A model generated the notes under the pieces. That model saw nothing but the letters and a program-made list of their open reading frames with translations, made no database searches and was not told where the DNA came from. DNA of 64,000 nt from Craterostigma plantagineum (taxonomy: Eukaryota > Streptophyta > Magnoliopsida > Lamiales > Linderniaceae), in the NCBI GenBank assembly GCA_027422505.1, contig JAPQWV010000017.1:20647501-20711500 (forward strand). Direction: 5' to 3'. This document shows positions 1 to 10,620 of the stretch, in pieces; within the stretch, counting starts at the first letter, position 1, and every line of letters starts with the position of its first letter. A program made the translations under genes and the position numbers.

Positions 1-411
1 ACACCACATTGGCCTAAATTCGAAAAGCCCCAAATTTTAAAATTAGGATTCCTCACCCAAAATGGAGATTAACGCACGAAAACTACAAATCCTTCAAGCC
101 CAACAGGTTTTAGCACGAATGTAGTAATGATAGAGCAATGCAAACACAAAGATCGATCAAAATCGCGAAAACAAATACCCGCATTCGCAAATATAAATTT
201 GGAGATAAAAGCTCATACCTCGTTGATATCGCGTTGAAATAGATATGAAATGATTCGTGCGGTGTCGCCGGGAATTTGAGCGGCTGAAATGGCCCGAGAT
301 GTGGTGATTTTGGAGTGAAAGAGATGAGGAATTTTCGATCGTGCGTTGATTTGGAAGTGAAGAAGATGAACAGTGACGAAATGGTGTTTTAATAGGTGAA
401 AATCGTCAGAT

Positions 412-818
412 TCACGGCCGCGAATTACAATTCACAAGCCGTGAAGACGGACAGTGTGCACCTATGCGTCGTGTCATGGCCGTGACTGTGGGAGTCATTG
501 GCCGTGACCTCGGGCAGTTGGTTTAACCCGTCTATGTCACGGCCGTGACTGTCGTGAAACGGGCCGTGACACCCTCGTAATATTATTATTTTTTTATTAT
601 TTTATTATTATTATTTTATTTTATTTTATTTATTTTATTTTTATTTTTTATTTTTTTTATTTACCCGTATGTGTCACGGCCGTGAGATGTAAGTCTCTGG
701 CCGTGACGTGAGGCAGGGAGCGATTTTTAATTTTGATCAAGCATTCACGGCCATGAATAGCTAAGCACTAGGCCGTGAGCCTCGGCAGTGGCTGAACTAA
801 TGATATTCACGGCCGTGG
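412..818 (+). repeat. TCACGGCCGTGA palindrome array upstream of the antisense gene (element B)
   Basis: Perfect or one-mismatch copies of the 12-bp palindrome start at 412, 474, 538, 674, 745 and 807. Spacing is 62-71 bp except where an AT-rich microsatellite (about 575-662) interrupts. Each is followed some 13-17 bases later by a half site GGCCGTGA and often by GGCAG. The order palindrome, half site, GGCAG is the same as in the LTR array when each is read toward its own TATA box. The function is unknown; position suggests a promoter element. Confidence 0.8.
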
Positions 819-1088
819 CTTATTTGCGAAGGGCCGTGACTTTAAATTTTTTACATTTTTTTTATTTATTATTTTTTTATTATGGTATTATTATTTAATA
901 TATATTTTAACTATGATTGACACGCAATTGACGAATATTTCGAGAACGATTTGCGCGAAGAAAAATCTTGTAATCGACAAGAGAAATATCACTTTCTCAC
1001 GCGGCGTCAAATCTTCCAAGTCAAAAATTCGTCTGTATCATTTAATGGATTGCCGGGTATGGTAATGATATTTTTGTGTCATTCATGC

Positions 1089-1098
1089 CTATAAATAG
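1089..1098 (+). promoter_or_regulatory. TATA box of the antisense small ORF (element B)
   Basis: CTATAAATAG lies about 100 bp upstream of the ATG at 1189 on the strand opposite to element B. The matching place in element A (10621-10630 read on the - strand) has TTATAAATAG. That it is conserved in both copies supports a real core promoter. Confidence 0.65.
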
Positions 1099-1188
1099 AC
1101 ATTGGCAGAACAACACAATATCATCATCTACCATAAATCCCACGTCTTCAACAATCTTATTTTCGAAATTCAGAGTTATCTAGCCACT

Positions 1189-1353
1189 ATGAATTGGGGA
1201 CAGCTGCAAGGTCGTGAGGATGAGAGTGAGGAATATGCAAGGATTCGTCGTAATTTAGATATGGTATCACTCTACCTTGCTCTTCTTTTGGGCTTGTTTG
1301 GGGTTTTACTTGCTTTCGTGTGTTGGGTTATCACAAGGTGCACTTGTGTGTAA
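1189..1353 (+). CDS. Antisense 54-aa predicted single-pass membrane protein inside Athila B
   Basis: This ORF runs opposite to element B, in the spacer between pol and the env-position ORF. It starts at ATG 1189; the frame is open further upstream but only from a TTG, so 1189 is chosen. The product has a short charged N-terminus (GREDESEEY, then RIRRNLD) and one hydrophobic helix of about 22 residues (from SLYLALLLGL to FVCWVI), ending in a Cys-rich tail (TRCTCV). A TATA box at 1089, a palindrome array further upstream and AATAAA at 1371 frame it as a transcription unit. The counterpart in element A (10367-10531) is also open, differs by about three amino acids and has no indel, whereas the sense genes of both elements are broken. 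I recognise no family. Expression is inferred, not shown. Confidence 0.55.
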   Translation: MNWGQLQGREDESEEYARIRRNLDMVSLYLALLLGLFGVLLAFVCWVITRCTCV

Positions 1354-1898
1354 CCGCCCTTATGAAGCAAAATAAATTATTGTTCTGTCTGTTATGTTAT
1401 TCGCAGTTTTAATTTGCTTTTGTGTTGAACCTTCACAAGTTGTACTGGTATTGTAACCATGAAGTAAAACTATCGTCCCTATCTCGTCTCTAGACTCTGT
1501 GTTGTACCCATCTTCAATGTTTGTAATAAACTTATTATTAATTAAAATATTACTGTTATTATTATTGTTGTTGTTGTTATTATTGTTTAATTTAATTTAT
1601 ATATATATATATATATATATAGTTTTAGATTTTTTTTATTATTTAAAATATACCTAAAACATAAAATAGAAATACCTGGGTTGCCTCCCAAGAAGCGCTT
1701 CCTTTAACGTCTCAGCCTGACGTACCTCATATGCTCTTATGCTGGCTGGAAGTCGAGGTATAAAACCTCCTTGTCGCTCAAATCTTCCTCGCCTCCATGG
1801 TAATGCTTCAAACGATGCCCGTTCACCTTGAAAGTGCCCTGTCCCATACCTGAAATCTCAACAGTACCATATGAGAAAACACGAGTGACAGTGAACGG

Positions 1899-2534
1899 TC
1901 ATGACCAACGTGATCTAACCTTGCCAGGAAAAAGCCTAAGTCGAGAATTAAAGAGGAGGACTTGGTCCCCTTCTTGAAATTCTCGTCTGTACCTAATTTT
2001 GCTATCATGGTAGGCTTTTGAACGCTCCTTATACATTCTAGCATTATCATAAGCTGATAAACGCCACTCGTCAAGCTCATTAATTTGGAGCTGCCGCTTT
2101 CCGCCGACTTTCCCCAAATCCATGTCCAATGACTTGATTGCCCAATAGGCTTTATGTTCGATTTCTACGGGGAGGTGGCATGCCTTCCCGTAGATCAGAC
2201 TATACGGTGTAGTGCCTATTGATGTCTTATACGCAGTCCTATAGGCCCAAAGTGTGTCGTTAAGCTTATTCGCCCATTCCCGTCGATTCCCATCTATGGT
2301 TTTCTCTAGGATGCGCTTCAACTCACGGTTCACTACTTCTACTTGACCACTAGCTTGGGGGTGGTATGGGATGGATAGGCTGTGTCTAACACCGTAACGT
2401 TCTAACGTGCGTGCAAACTGGATGTTACAGAAGTGTGTACCCCTATCACTAATAATGCACATACGCGCCCCAAAACGTGAAAACAATGCTCGAAGAAATC
2501 TAACGACTACCCTAGCTTCGTTCGTGGGTAAGGT
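1899..2534 (-). pseudogene. Integrase C-terminal half of Athila B (fragment)
   Basis: Translated on the - strand this gives the end of the integrase core and the C-terminal domain. It holds the ISDRG motif, the [11 protein letters not shown] motif (catalytic Glu context), the plant Ty3 signature [15 protein letters not shown] and [18 protein letters not shown]. It is almost identical to 9230-9800 of element A. The frame closes early at about 1899, where element A reads RWPGPFT, so the tail is lost by a stop. The N-terminal part of the protein is at 16631 onward; the break is the insertion of element A. It is not functional as it stands. Confidence 0.9.
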
Positions 2535-2734
2535 TGATAAACGTATTTTAATACGTTTATTGTTGTATTTATTTGGGTTATAATAAGAAATTATTGGTCA
2601 TTTCATGCATTTATTGGCTTTATTTACACCCATTTAAATATTGTAGGACCTTGGAATGATTATCGAGCGAAAAGGAACGAAAACGAGGCGAAAACGACGC
2701 GAAAAGGACCCAGTATGAAGCTGCCAGGCAACGT

Positions 2735-3160
2735 TCACGGCCGTGAATCACGAACGTGGGCAGTGAGGTTAAGATGAGAAGACCCTCAGGTGTCACGGCC
2801 GTGAGACCTTATGCAAGAGGCTGTGAACGACGACAGAGACTTGAACAAGCTCCACTCACGGCCGTGAATTGTTATGCGACAAGCCGTGAACCCTGGCAGA
2901 GGCTTAAGTAAAGAGTAGACTTCAAGTGTCACGGCCGTGAGGCCTTATGCAACAAGCCGTGAATCAAGGCAGAGAGCTCAACGAAGGAAAAATCCGTCGA
3001 TTCACGGCCGTGGCTTCTGATGCAAATGGCCGTGACTGGCACCAGAGAGTCAAATGTTAGGCTTTAAGCCGCCGTCACGGCCGTGAAGCGTGTTGCACGA
3101 GGCTGTGACTCATGCCAGAAAGTCAAGAAATAAGGTTTTAAGCCGCCTTCACGGCCGTGA
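2735..3160 (+). repeat. U3 array of TCACGGCCGTGA palindromes, period about 73 bp
   Basis: Copies start at 2735, 2793, 2856, 2929, 3002 (last base changed), 3075 and 3149. The last four steps are 73-74 bp. Each unit is palindrome, 13-17 bases, half site resembling GGCCGTGAA, then GGCAG or a variant. The array ends about 60 bp before the TATA box. Repeated CG-containing palindromes at this place suggest binding sites for a dimeric factor or a methylation target; this is inference. Confidence 0.85.
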
Positions 3161-3217
3161 AGGCCCGTTAAGAGGTCGTGAACGTGCCAAAATACAGGGT
3201 TTTAGCCCATTTTCGAA

Positions 3218-3227
3218 GCATAAAAGG
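3218..3227 (+). promoter_or_regulatory. LTR TATA box of Athila A
   Basis: GCATAAAAGG lies just downstream of the palindrome array and is followed by the purine-rich leader. The same site is at about 15648 in the 3' LTR and on the - strand at about 22585-22594 in element B. It is the likely start of genomic RNA. Confidence 0.6.
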
Positions 3228-4206
3228 CAGGCTCTACTCAAACTCAAGGAGAACCTCATAGGGACGAAAACTTAGAGCAAAGAAGAGAAGGAAGAACACT
3301 AGAAGCAGTCCCGTGATCCGGAGAAGCTCAAGGGACGATCCAGCAACGAAGCTACGCTCATACGATCGAGGAACGAGAGCTCCACCTCGGAAACGCCATA
3401 TTCACTTCTTAGGGAAGTTTTTATGAGTTCTCTATCCTCGTTTTCCTTAAATCTCGTTGTTGTGACGTTCAATATGAGTAGCTAATCCTTTTGTGTGTTT
3501 GGGAATAGATAAACGTTGGGTTATGTTGTAGTTAAGGCGTAGGATAATCGTGAACACGTGTATTCGACTATTTATCGTTCTATGATGTTGTTTCTTCGTA
3601 TCAATATGTCTATGTGTTGATATGCATGTGTGGTATATCGTTTAGGGCGACAGCTAAATAACGATTAGGCCGTTCGTAGACGTTAGGATTCGAGTATAGG
3701 GCGACAGCAAATACTCAATCCTCGCCGTCTAGTAATCGCTAAATTTAGATCCCCACGAACGTTTAGGGCGACAGCAAATCCGTGAGTGGGTAGGAAATTA
3801 CTGCGATTTAGTCGATAATCACGTAGGAGCGATATTCCGTAAGCCTTAGCCAACAAAACTCAGCGGGATTCGAATCCCGGACACATATTTGTCATCTTAA
3901 GTCACTCTTATTACTTCTAGTTGTGTTCCTTAGTCTTTCGATCCTTTAAGTTGCTCTGTTAAGTTAGTTCGTAATATAAACAAATCCTGTTATTTTATTT
4001 AGGTTAAATATCGAGTCAATAGGTTAATACTAGTACTCAATTTATTCCTCGTGTTCGATACTCGGATATTCGCTATAGCTATATTACAAACGATAGGTAC
4101 ACTGCCTATCGCGCGTGATTCTAGTTATAATATATTCGTTTTAATTATTACTTGACGTACTCGCACGATCTTTTAATTTAAACATACACACACGCGATCA
4201 AGTTTT

Positions 4207-4224
4207 TGGCGCCGTTGCCGGGGA
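4207..4224 (+). other. Primer binding site (tRNA-Asp type) of Athila A
   Basis: TGGCGCCGTTGCCGGGGA starts 6 bases after the LTR end. It matches the 3' end of plant tRNA-Asp, the usual primer of Athila elements. Element B has the same 18 bases on the - strand at 21592-21609. Confidence 0.92.
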
Positions 4225-4396
4225 ATAGATTGATATTAGGAACACCCTAGTTCCGTAATTTAGCTATTTTCCCAGTTTTTGGTTAATTGCGTTTTTTGTT
4301 TCTACATCATTATTAGTCTCGTTACCTTTTCAACGTATTTGTCTAGTTCTTCGCTAAATTTCGTTTTCACTCATTGAAGGTACTGTTTGACGGTGG

Positions 4397-6190
4397 ATGA
4401 CCCGAAGCAACCCATCGGGTCCAATTGTTGAAGGAGATCCAGATTTCGAGCGGAAATTGCGAAGGCAACTCAGATACAATTCAGAAGGCACGGCTAGTAA
4501 CTATCAAGAAGCGTTAGTAAGCTACTCAGAGGACAACTCTCAGGAGTCGGCAGAGAATTCTCGAACAGAGGCATCTGTAGACGGTCGAGAGACAGAAGTC
4601 GAGATGGCTGAACGCAGAGTACCGGTCCACCAGGACCAAGAAGAGGAACAATCTCTACAAGACCTACTCAAGAGTGCCTCCCTCGGCGGAACTGAATCGG
4701 CAATCGTTATTCCGCCGATCGAGAACAACAATTTCGAGCTGAAGCACGCCTGGCTTCAGATGATCTTTCAGACGGCCCAGTTTGAAGGAAATCCCGATGA
4801 TGATCCGTACTCCCACCTGAAGGCTTTTCTTACAGTAACAGACACCATTAAGATTAATGGGGTCCCGAGTGATGCGATTAAACTAATGTTGTTTCCATTC
4901 CCACTCAAGTACAGGGCGAAGGATTGGTTGGAGATGTTACCGCCCAGATCGATCACTACGTGGGAAGAACTACGAGCAGCATTCATCGGCCATTACTTCC
5001 CACTGTCAAAGGTATTACGGTTGAAGACGGAGATTTCCCTTTTTCACCAGAAGGATTCAGAGAATCTTTACGAAGTGTGGGAGAGGTACAAATCGCTGTT
5101 GAAGAAATGTCCACAACACGGGATGTCGAAGGCCGCTATGATCAACCGATTTCATGAGGGCCTCAATGATCAAACAGTTCATATGTTAGACGGAGCCGCG
5201 GGAGGAGGGCTCGTAAAGCTCAATGCTACAGATGCTTGGAACCTAATCGAAGACTACTCGAGGAACAGTTTCATGAGAGGCAATACGAGGATTAAGACTC
5301 CAGGAGTGTTTGGGGTGAGCGAGGAGACTGCTACACATGCCAAGATTGAGGCGTTGCAACAGCAGATTGCAACTACCAATTCCCAGCTCCAGACAGTGAT
5401 CAACACACTACTCCCAAAGGCCGGGCAAACACAGCCAATACATGCCGTGATGACAAGCCCATCGCCTCAGAAGCTATATACACCACAATGCGAGATTTGT
5501 GGTGCAGCTCATGAGACCTCGGAGTGCCAAGTCGGACAATCACTGGAACACGTGGACTATATGGGGAATTACCAAGGCCAGCGAAGTTTTCAACCTCGCG
5601 CGCATCCAAATCTATCATATGGGAACCAAAACCACAACGCCCAAGGACCACCGGGATTCCAACCAAGATCTTCTGCTTTCCAAGGAGGAACATCACGTCC
5701 GTATCAGAATACATCTGCAGGGGCGGGGTCCGACGACATTAGGGAAATGAAGGATATGATGAAGACGCTCATCACCAATTTCAGCAACACCACACAAGCC
5801 CACGAGAGTCGGATGAATAAGATGGAGGAGTAGAAGACGTGCCCAGAATACCGCGCTTCTATCAAGAAATTGGAGCAACAAGTGGGCCAGATGGCGAAGC
5901 AGTTGGCTGAGCGAACTCAGGGATCACTCCCAAGTTATACCGAACCAAATCCTAAGGAGTATTGCAAGGCGGTCACCCTGAGAAACGGAAGAGAGTTGCA
6001 AGAGGTACCTCCCAAGAAGAAATCAAATGATAAAGCTGAGGTCGAGGTCCACGACGAGCCAGAAATGGAGATGGGCAAAGGCGACAATGTTGAGAAAACT
6101 GAAGCTGAGAAGGAAACGCCGAAGCTGAGAAGGAGAAGGTCGAGCTTGAGAAAGAAAAGGCGAAGGAGATCGAGAGGCCACCGGTGAAGC
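4397..6190 (+). pseudogene. Athila A gag (capsid), one in-frame stop and a frameshift
   Basis: Gag forms the virus-like particle. The first ATG at 4397 opens 478 codons: an acidic N-terminus, then the plant retrotransposon gag core from NNFELKHAW (about residue 114) through FPFPLKYRAKDWLEMLPPRSI and HQKDSENLYEVWERYKSLL to residue about 300, then a CEICGAAHETSEC knuckle-like motif (about residues 365-377) and a Gln/Asn-rich linker. A TAG at 5831-5833 stops it; the same frame goes on (KKLEQQVGQMAKQL, conserved in B) to about 6187, where a frameshift moves the reading to the protease frame. Family identity is firm; function is lost by the breaks, unless some are sequence errors. Confidence 0.88.
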
Positions 6191-7263
6191 CATACCAGCC
6201 AAAAATTCCTTACCCAGCCCGACTAAAGAAGGATAAAGACGAGGCACAATTTGGTAAATTTATGAGTATGTGTAAGGAATTGCATATTAACCTACCTTTT
6301 GTTGAAGCTATTACGCAGATGCCTAGCTTCGCCAAATTATTGAAGGACCTACTGACGAACAGAAGGAAGCTCGAACACGTCTCCACCGTATGTCTGCGAG
6401 GAGAGTGCTCGGCGATACTCCAAAGCAAGATCCCTAAGAAGCTTAAGGACCCAGGGAGTTTTACTATTCCCTGTCTTATAGGAGACTTAGTTGTTGAGCG
6501 TGCGTTAGCTGACCTAGGTGCTAGCATTAATTTAATGCCATATTCAATGTTTAAGCGCTTAGGATTAGGTGAGCCACGACCCACTAGGATGAGCTTCCAG
6601 TTAGCCAATAGATCGTTGAAGTATCCTCGAAGGTGTTATCGAGGACGTTCTAGTTAAAGTGGATAAGTTCGTAATTCCTGCTGATTTCGTTATTTTAGAC
6701 ATGGAGGAGGATGATAATGTCCCGTTGATATTAGGCAGACCGTTCTTAGCCACAGGAGAAACCATGATAGACGTTAGGAATGGTACATTGACGTTGACAG
6801 TAGATGGAGAAAAGGTTACATTTAGTATGGCAGATTCGATGAAAAAGAGTAATGAGCAAGAAGATAAATGCTATTTTTTAGACGTGTTTGAGCACGATTT
6901 TCTCTTTTCCGTGCAAGGTCTGTCACAGGTCGGCGAGCAGGACATGCATGCACTTATGGCAATCGACGAGTGTGGGGAGGAGGTCGACGAGCCTATCATA
7001 GCCATCGACGAGAGCAGCGAAGAGGACAAAGAAAAGAGCTCGGTCGAGGAGCCACCAGTCCTAGAGTTGAAGCCGCTGCCCGACCACCTCGAGTACGCGT
7101 TCCTTAGCAGCAATGGAGGGCTACCAGTCATCATCTCGTCGAGCCTAGACAACGGACAGAAGGGCCAGCTCTTGGATGTGTTGAAAGCGCACAAGAAGGC
7201 TTGGCGTGAAAGATATCCGACATAAGGGGTATCAGCCCGAGCTACTGCACGCATAAGATCCTC
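6184..7263 (+). pseudogene. Athila A gag-pol linker and retropepsin region, frameshifted
   Basis: Two overlapping frames cover this part. The first (to 6657) holds KPYQPKIPYPARLKKDKDEAQF, then an aspartic protease-like core ADLGASINLMPYSMF in which the usual D-T/S-G triad reads D-L-G as in other Athila elements. A frameshift near 6640 moves to the second frame (to 7225), with VPLILGRPFLATGETMIDV (protease flap and ILGRPF end motif) and an acidic linker (DECGEEVDEP, SSEEDKEKSSVEEP). Another shift near 7198 breaks the join to RT; element B reads KALAWKISDIRGISP there. The enzyme would have cut the gag-pol polyprotein. Confidence 0.82.
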
Positions 7264-7840
7264 ATGGAGGACGATTTCAAGCCGGTCGCTCAACGCCAAA
7301 GGCGGCTCAACCCCAATATGAAGGACGTGGTAAAGAAGGAAGTGATCAAACTGCTAGACGCAGGGATAATCTATCCCATTTCAGACAGCGCATGGGTCAG
7401 CCCGGTCCAAGTAGTCCCAAAGAAGGGAGGCATGACGGTCATCACCAATGACAAGAACGAGCTGATTCCGACGAGGACGGTGACTGGATGGCGCGTCTGC
7501 ATTGACTACAGGAAGTTGAACGATGCGACGAGAAAGGATCATTTTCCTTTAGCGTTTATTGATCAGATGTTAGAAAAACTCGCCGGTCATTCATTTTATT
7601 GTTTCCTTGATGGTTTGTCAGGTTATCTGCAGATCCCCATAGCACCCGAGGACCAGGAAAAGACGACGTTTACGTGCCCGTTCGGAACATTCGCGTACCG
7701 AAGGATGCCATTTGGCTTATGCAATGCCCCAGCCACCTTCCAGCGATGCATGATGGTCATATTCGACGAACTGGTAGGTGAGGTAATGGAGGTATTTATG
7801 GACGACTTTTCTGTGTTCGGTTCCTCGTTTTGATGCATGT
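7264..7840 (+). pseudogene. Athila A reverse transcriptase, N-terminal and palm part
   Basis: It carries VSPVQVVPKKGG, the RT block VCIDYRKLNDATRKDHFP, the LDGLSGYLQI block, FAYRRMPFGLCNAPATFQ and the catalytic box [10 protein letters not shown] (the plant Ty3 form of YxDD is F-M-D-D). RT copies the element RNA to DNA in the particle. The frame closes at 7831 by a 1-bp shift (SSF then stop); element B reads on as [11 protein letters not shown], so this is a defect of copy A. Confidence 0.9.
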
Positions 7841-9976
7841 TTGTCAAATCTGAAACTCGTACTCGCACGATGCGAGGAAACAAACTTGGCACTTAATTGG
7901 GAAAAGTGCCACTTCATGGTTCGAGAGGGTATAGTTCTCGGTCATAAGATCTCCTCTAAGGGAATCGAAGTGGACCGAGCTAAGTTAGAGACGATAGAAA
8001 AATTGCCCGTTCCCTCGAACGTGAATTCCATTAGGAGCTTTCTAGGAAATGCGGGGTTTTATCGTAGGTTTATTAAAGATTTTTCTAAGATCGCGAGACC
8101 CATGTCTAGGTTGCTAGAAAAAGATGCCCCATTTGATTTTAAAGACGAGTGCTTGCATGCTTTCAATTTACTTAAGGAACGACTTATCGCAGCACCTATT
8201 ATGGTCGCCCCTGACTGGGGGCTGCTCTTTGAACTAATGTGCGATGCTAGTGGCTATGCAGTTGGGGCCGTGTTAGGGCAGCGTAAGGACAACCATTTCA
8301 GGCCGATCTACTATGCGAGTAAGACGTTAGACGCAGCCCAAGCCAATTACACGACCACCGAAAAGGAGTTGTTGGCCGTCGTGTTTGCTTTCGACAAGTT
8401 CAGGTCATATCTTATCCTATCCAAAGTTATTGTTTTCACTGACCATTCTGCTCTTAAGTACTTGTTAGCAAAGCCCGATGCCAAGCCACGGCTAATCAGA
8501 TGGATCCTACTACTGCAAGAGTTCGATGTTGAGATTCGGGATAAGAAGGGTGCGGAGAACCTAGCGGCGGATCACCTCTCTCGACTGGATGAGTCCGAAA
8601 TATACCACAAGGACGGAAGGCCGATACAAGATAGGTTCCCAGACGAGCATCTTTACTCGATACAGGTGGTAAGTGACGTCACTCCCTGGTTTGCAGATTA
8701 CGCTAACTATCTTGTTGCGAGAGTCCTACCAAAGGAGTATATCAGTCAGCAAAAGAAGAAATTCTTTTCTGATTTGAGATACTACTTTTGGGAAGACCCA
8801 TATCTTTTCAGGCGATGTGCAGACCAGGTGATACGACGATGCGTTACCGCTCCCGAAACGACACAGATCCTGAGGCACTGCCACAATGGACCGACCGGAG
8901 GGCACTACGCAGCCAACAGAACCGCTCAGAAGGTGTTGGAAAGCGGATTCTACTGGCCCACGATATTCAAGGACGCCCAAAGGTACGTTGACACTTGTGA
9001 TCAGTGTCAGCGCGCAGGTAATCTCTCGAAACGCGACGAAATGCCCCAGAACTTCATCCTAGTTTGTGAAATTTTCGACGTTTGGGGTATAGATTTTATG
9101 GGACCATTCCTTAGCTCGTACAATAATAAGTACATTCTATTTGCGGTCGATTATGTGTCTAAATGGGCCGAGGCGCAAGCCTTACCCACGAACGACGCTA
9201 GGGTAGTCGTTAGATTTCTTCGAGCATTGTTTTCACGTTTTGGGGCGCCTAGGTGCATTATTAGTGATAGGGGTACACAATTCTGTAACTCCTAGTTTGC
9301 ACGCACGTTAGAACGTTATGGTGTTAGACACAGCCTATCCACCCCATACCACCCCCAAGCTAGTGGTCAAGTAGAAGTAGTGAACCGTGAGTTGAAGCGC
9401 ATTCTAGAGAAAACTATAAATGGGAATCGACGGGAATGGGCGAATAAGCTTAATGACGCACTTTGGGCTTATAGGAGTGCGTATAAGACGCCAATAGGCA
9501 CTACACCGTATAGATTGGTCTACGGGAAGGCATGCCACCTCCCCGTAGAAATCGAACATAAAGCCTATTGGGCAATCAAGTCATTGGACATGGATTTGGG
9601 AAAAGCCGGCGGAAAGCGGCAGCTCCAAATTAATGAGCTTGACGAGTGGCGTTTATCAGCTTATGATAACGCTAGAATGTATAAGGAGCGTTCAAAAGCC
9701 TACCATGATAGCAAAATTAGGCACAGACGAGAATTTCAAGAAGGGGACCAAGTCCTCCTCTTTAATTCTCGACTTAGGCTTTTTCCTGGCAAGCTTAGAT
9801 CACGTTGGCCAGGACCTTTTACAGTTACTCGCGTTTTCCCCTATGGTACTGTCAAAATTTCAAATGTTGAGCAGGGAAATTTCAAGGTTAATGGCCATCG
9901 ACTGAAGCATTACTACGGAGGAGGAGCAGACACAGGAACAAAGGAGGTCATGTACCTCTATTTCAAGCTATCGTAG
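7841..9976 (+). pseudogene. Athila A RT connection, RNase H and integrase
   Basis: The first frame (7841-9295) begins with the end of RT ([36 protein letters not shown]), followed by RNase H ([53 protein letters not shown]). Integrase follows, with its HHCC zinc finger around 8876-9010 (H-C-H then CDQCQRAGN) and core ([32 protein letters not shown]). A CAG-to-TAG change at 9293-9295 (B has CAG) stops it after CNS. The same frame goes on with [13 protein letters not shown] and, to 9976, the C-terminal domain with [18 protein letters not shown]. Integrase would insert the cDNA. Confidence 0.9.
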
Positions 9977-10366
9977 AACGAAAAAGGTTACGTCCGGCTC
10001 ACGACGTTAAAGAAGCGCTTCTTGGGAGGCAACCCAGGTATTTTTATTTATGGTTTAAGCATTATAAATTAAAAAAAATAAAATATATATATAATAATAT
10101 TAATTAACTAAAACTTATATAAATTAAATTAAATAAAACAACAATAATAATAATAACAGTAATATTTTAATTAATAATAAGTTTATTACAAACATTGAAG
10201 ATGGGTACAACGCAGAGTTTAGAGACGATATAGGAACGATAGTTTTACTTCATAAACGATGGTTACAATACCATTACAACGTGTGAAAGACCAACACAAA
10301 AGCAACTCAAAAACTGCGAATAACATAAAAGAGAGAACAATAGTTTATTTTGCTTCATAAGGGCGG

Positions 10367-10531
10367 TTACACACAAGTGCACCTTGTGATAACCCAACAC
10401 ACGAAAGCAAGTAAAACTCCAAACAAGCCCAAAAGAAGAGCAAGGTAGAGTGATACCATATCTAAATTACGACGAATCCTTCCATACTCCTCACTCTCAT
10501 CCTCACGACCTTGCTGTTGTCCCCAATACAT
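10367..10531 (-). CDS. Antisense 54-aa predicted single-pass membrane protein inside Athila A
   Basis: This is the counterpart of the + strand ORF at 1189-1353, here on the - strand and again antisense to its element. ATG at 10531-10529, TAA at 10369-10367, same 54 codons. The N-terminus MYWGQQQGREDESEEYGR differs from copy B at three residues; from RRNLDMVSLYL to the C-terminus the two proteins are the same. A hydrophobic helix of about 22 residues is followed by TRCTCV. A TATA box (10621-10630, read on -) lies about 95 bp upstream. No indel separates the copies while sense ORFs have many. Product and role are unknown. Confidence 0.55.
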   Translation of the reverse strand: MYWGQQQGREDESEEYGRIRRNLDMVSLYLALLLGLFGVLLAFVCWVITRCTCV

Positions 10532-10620
10532 AGTGGCTAGCTAACCCAGAAATTTCAAAAATAAGATGTAAAGACGTGGGATGTATGGTAGATGATGCTA
10601 TTGTGTTGTTCTACCAATGT

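Larger units (their letters stand above)
1..2534 (-). mobile_element. Athila-type Ty3 retrotransposon B, 3' part (cut by element A)
   Basis: This is the downstream part of an Athila-like element read on the - strand. Bases 1899-2534 encode the integrase C-terminal half; 1-1898 is the post-pol region and matches, inverted, about 9980-11640 of element A. The gene is cut at 2534 by the TG of element A's 5' LTR and resumes at 16631. The bases next to the junction (aaggt at 2530-2534, aaggc at 16631-16635) are a 5-bp target duplication with one change. The env-position ORF and the 3' LTR of B lie outside the window to the left. Confidence 0.9.
2535..4200 (+). repeat. 5' LTR of Athila A
   Basis: It begins TGATAAACG and ends CGCGATCA. 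U3 carries a seven-unit palindrome array (2735-3160) directly before the TATA box. The R/U5 part has three copies of AGGGCGACAGC (3644, 3698, 3765) and a 16-bp palindrome CGGGATTCGAATCCCG (3864-3879). Compared with the 3' LTR it lacks about 18 bp within the first array unit (near 2750). Confidence 0.93.

Noticed and set aside
1102..1188. Upstream extension of the antisense ORF to 83 codons
   Set aside because: It would start at a TTG just after the TATA box; the first ATG in frame is 1189, and the extension overlaps the likely transcription start.
1823..2080. Open frame opposite to the integrase domain, also seen at 9633-9905
   Set aside because: Shadow of the conserved integrase coding sequence; no promoter or own signature.
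2735..3160. CRISPR-like array (regular palindromic repeats with spacers)
   Set aside because: The spacers are themselves related and carry half sites, it lies in a plant LTR, and no cas gene is near.
3864..3879. tRNA gene suggested by a T-arm-like palindrome in the LTR
   Set aside because: No acceptor stem, anticodon arm or A box at a suitable distance.
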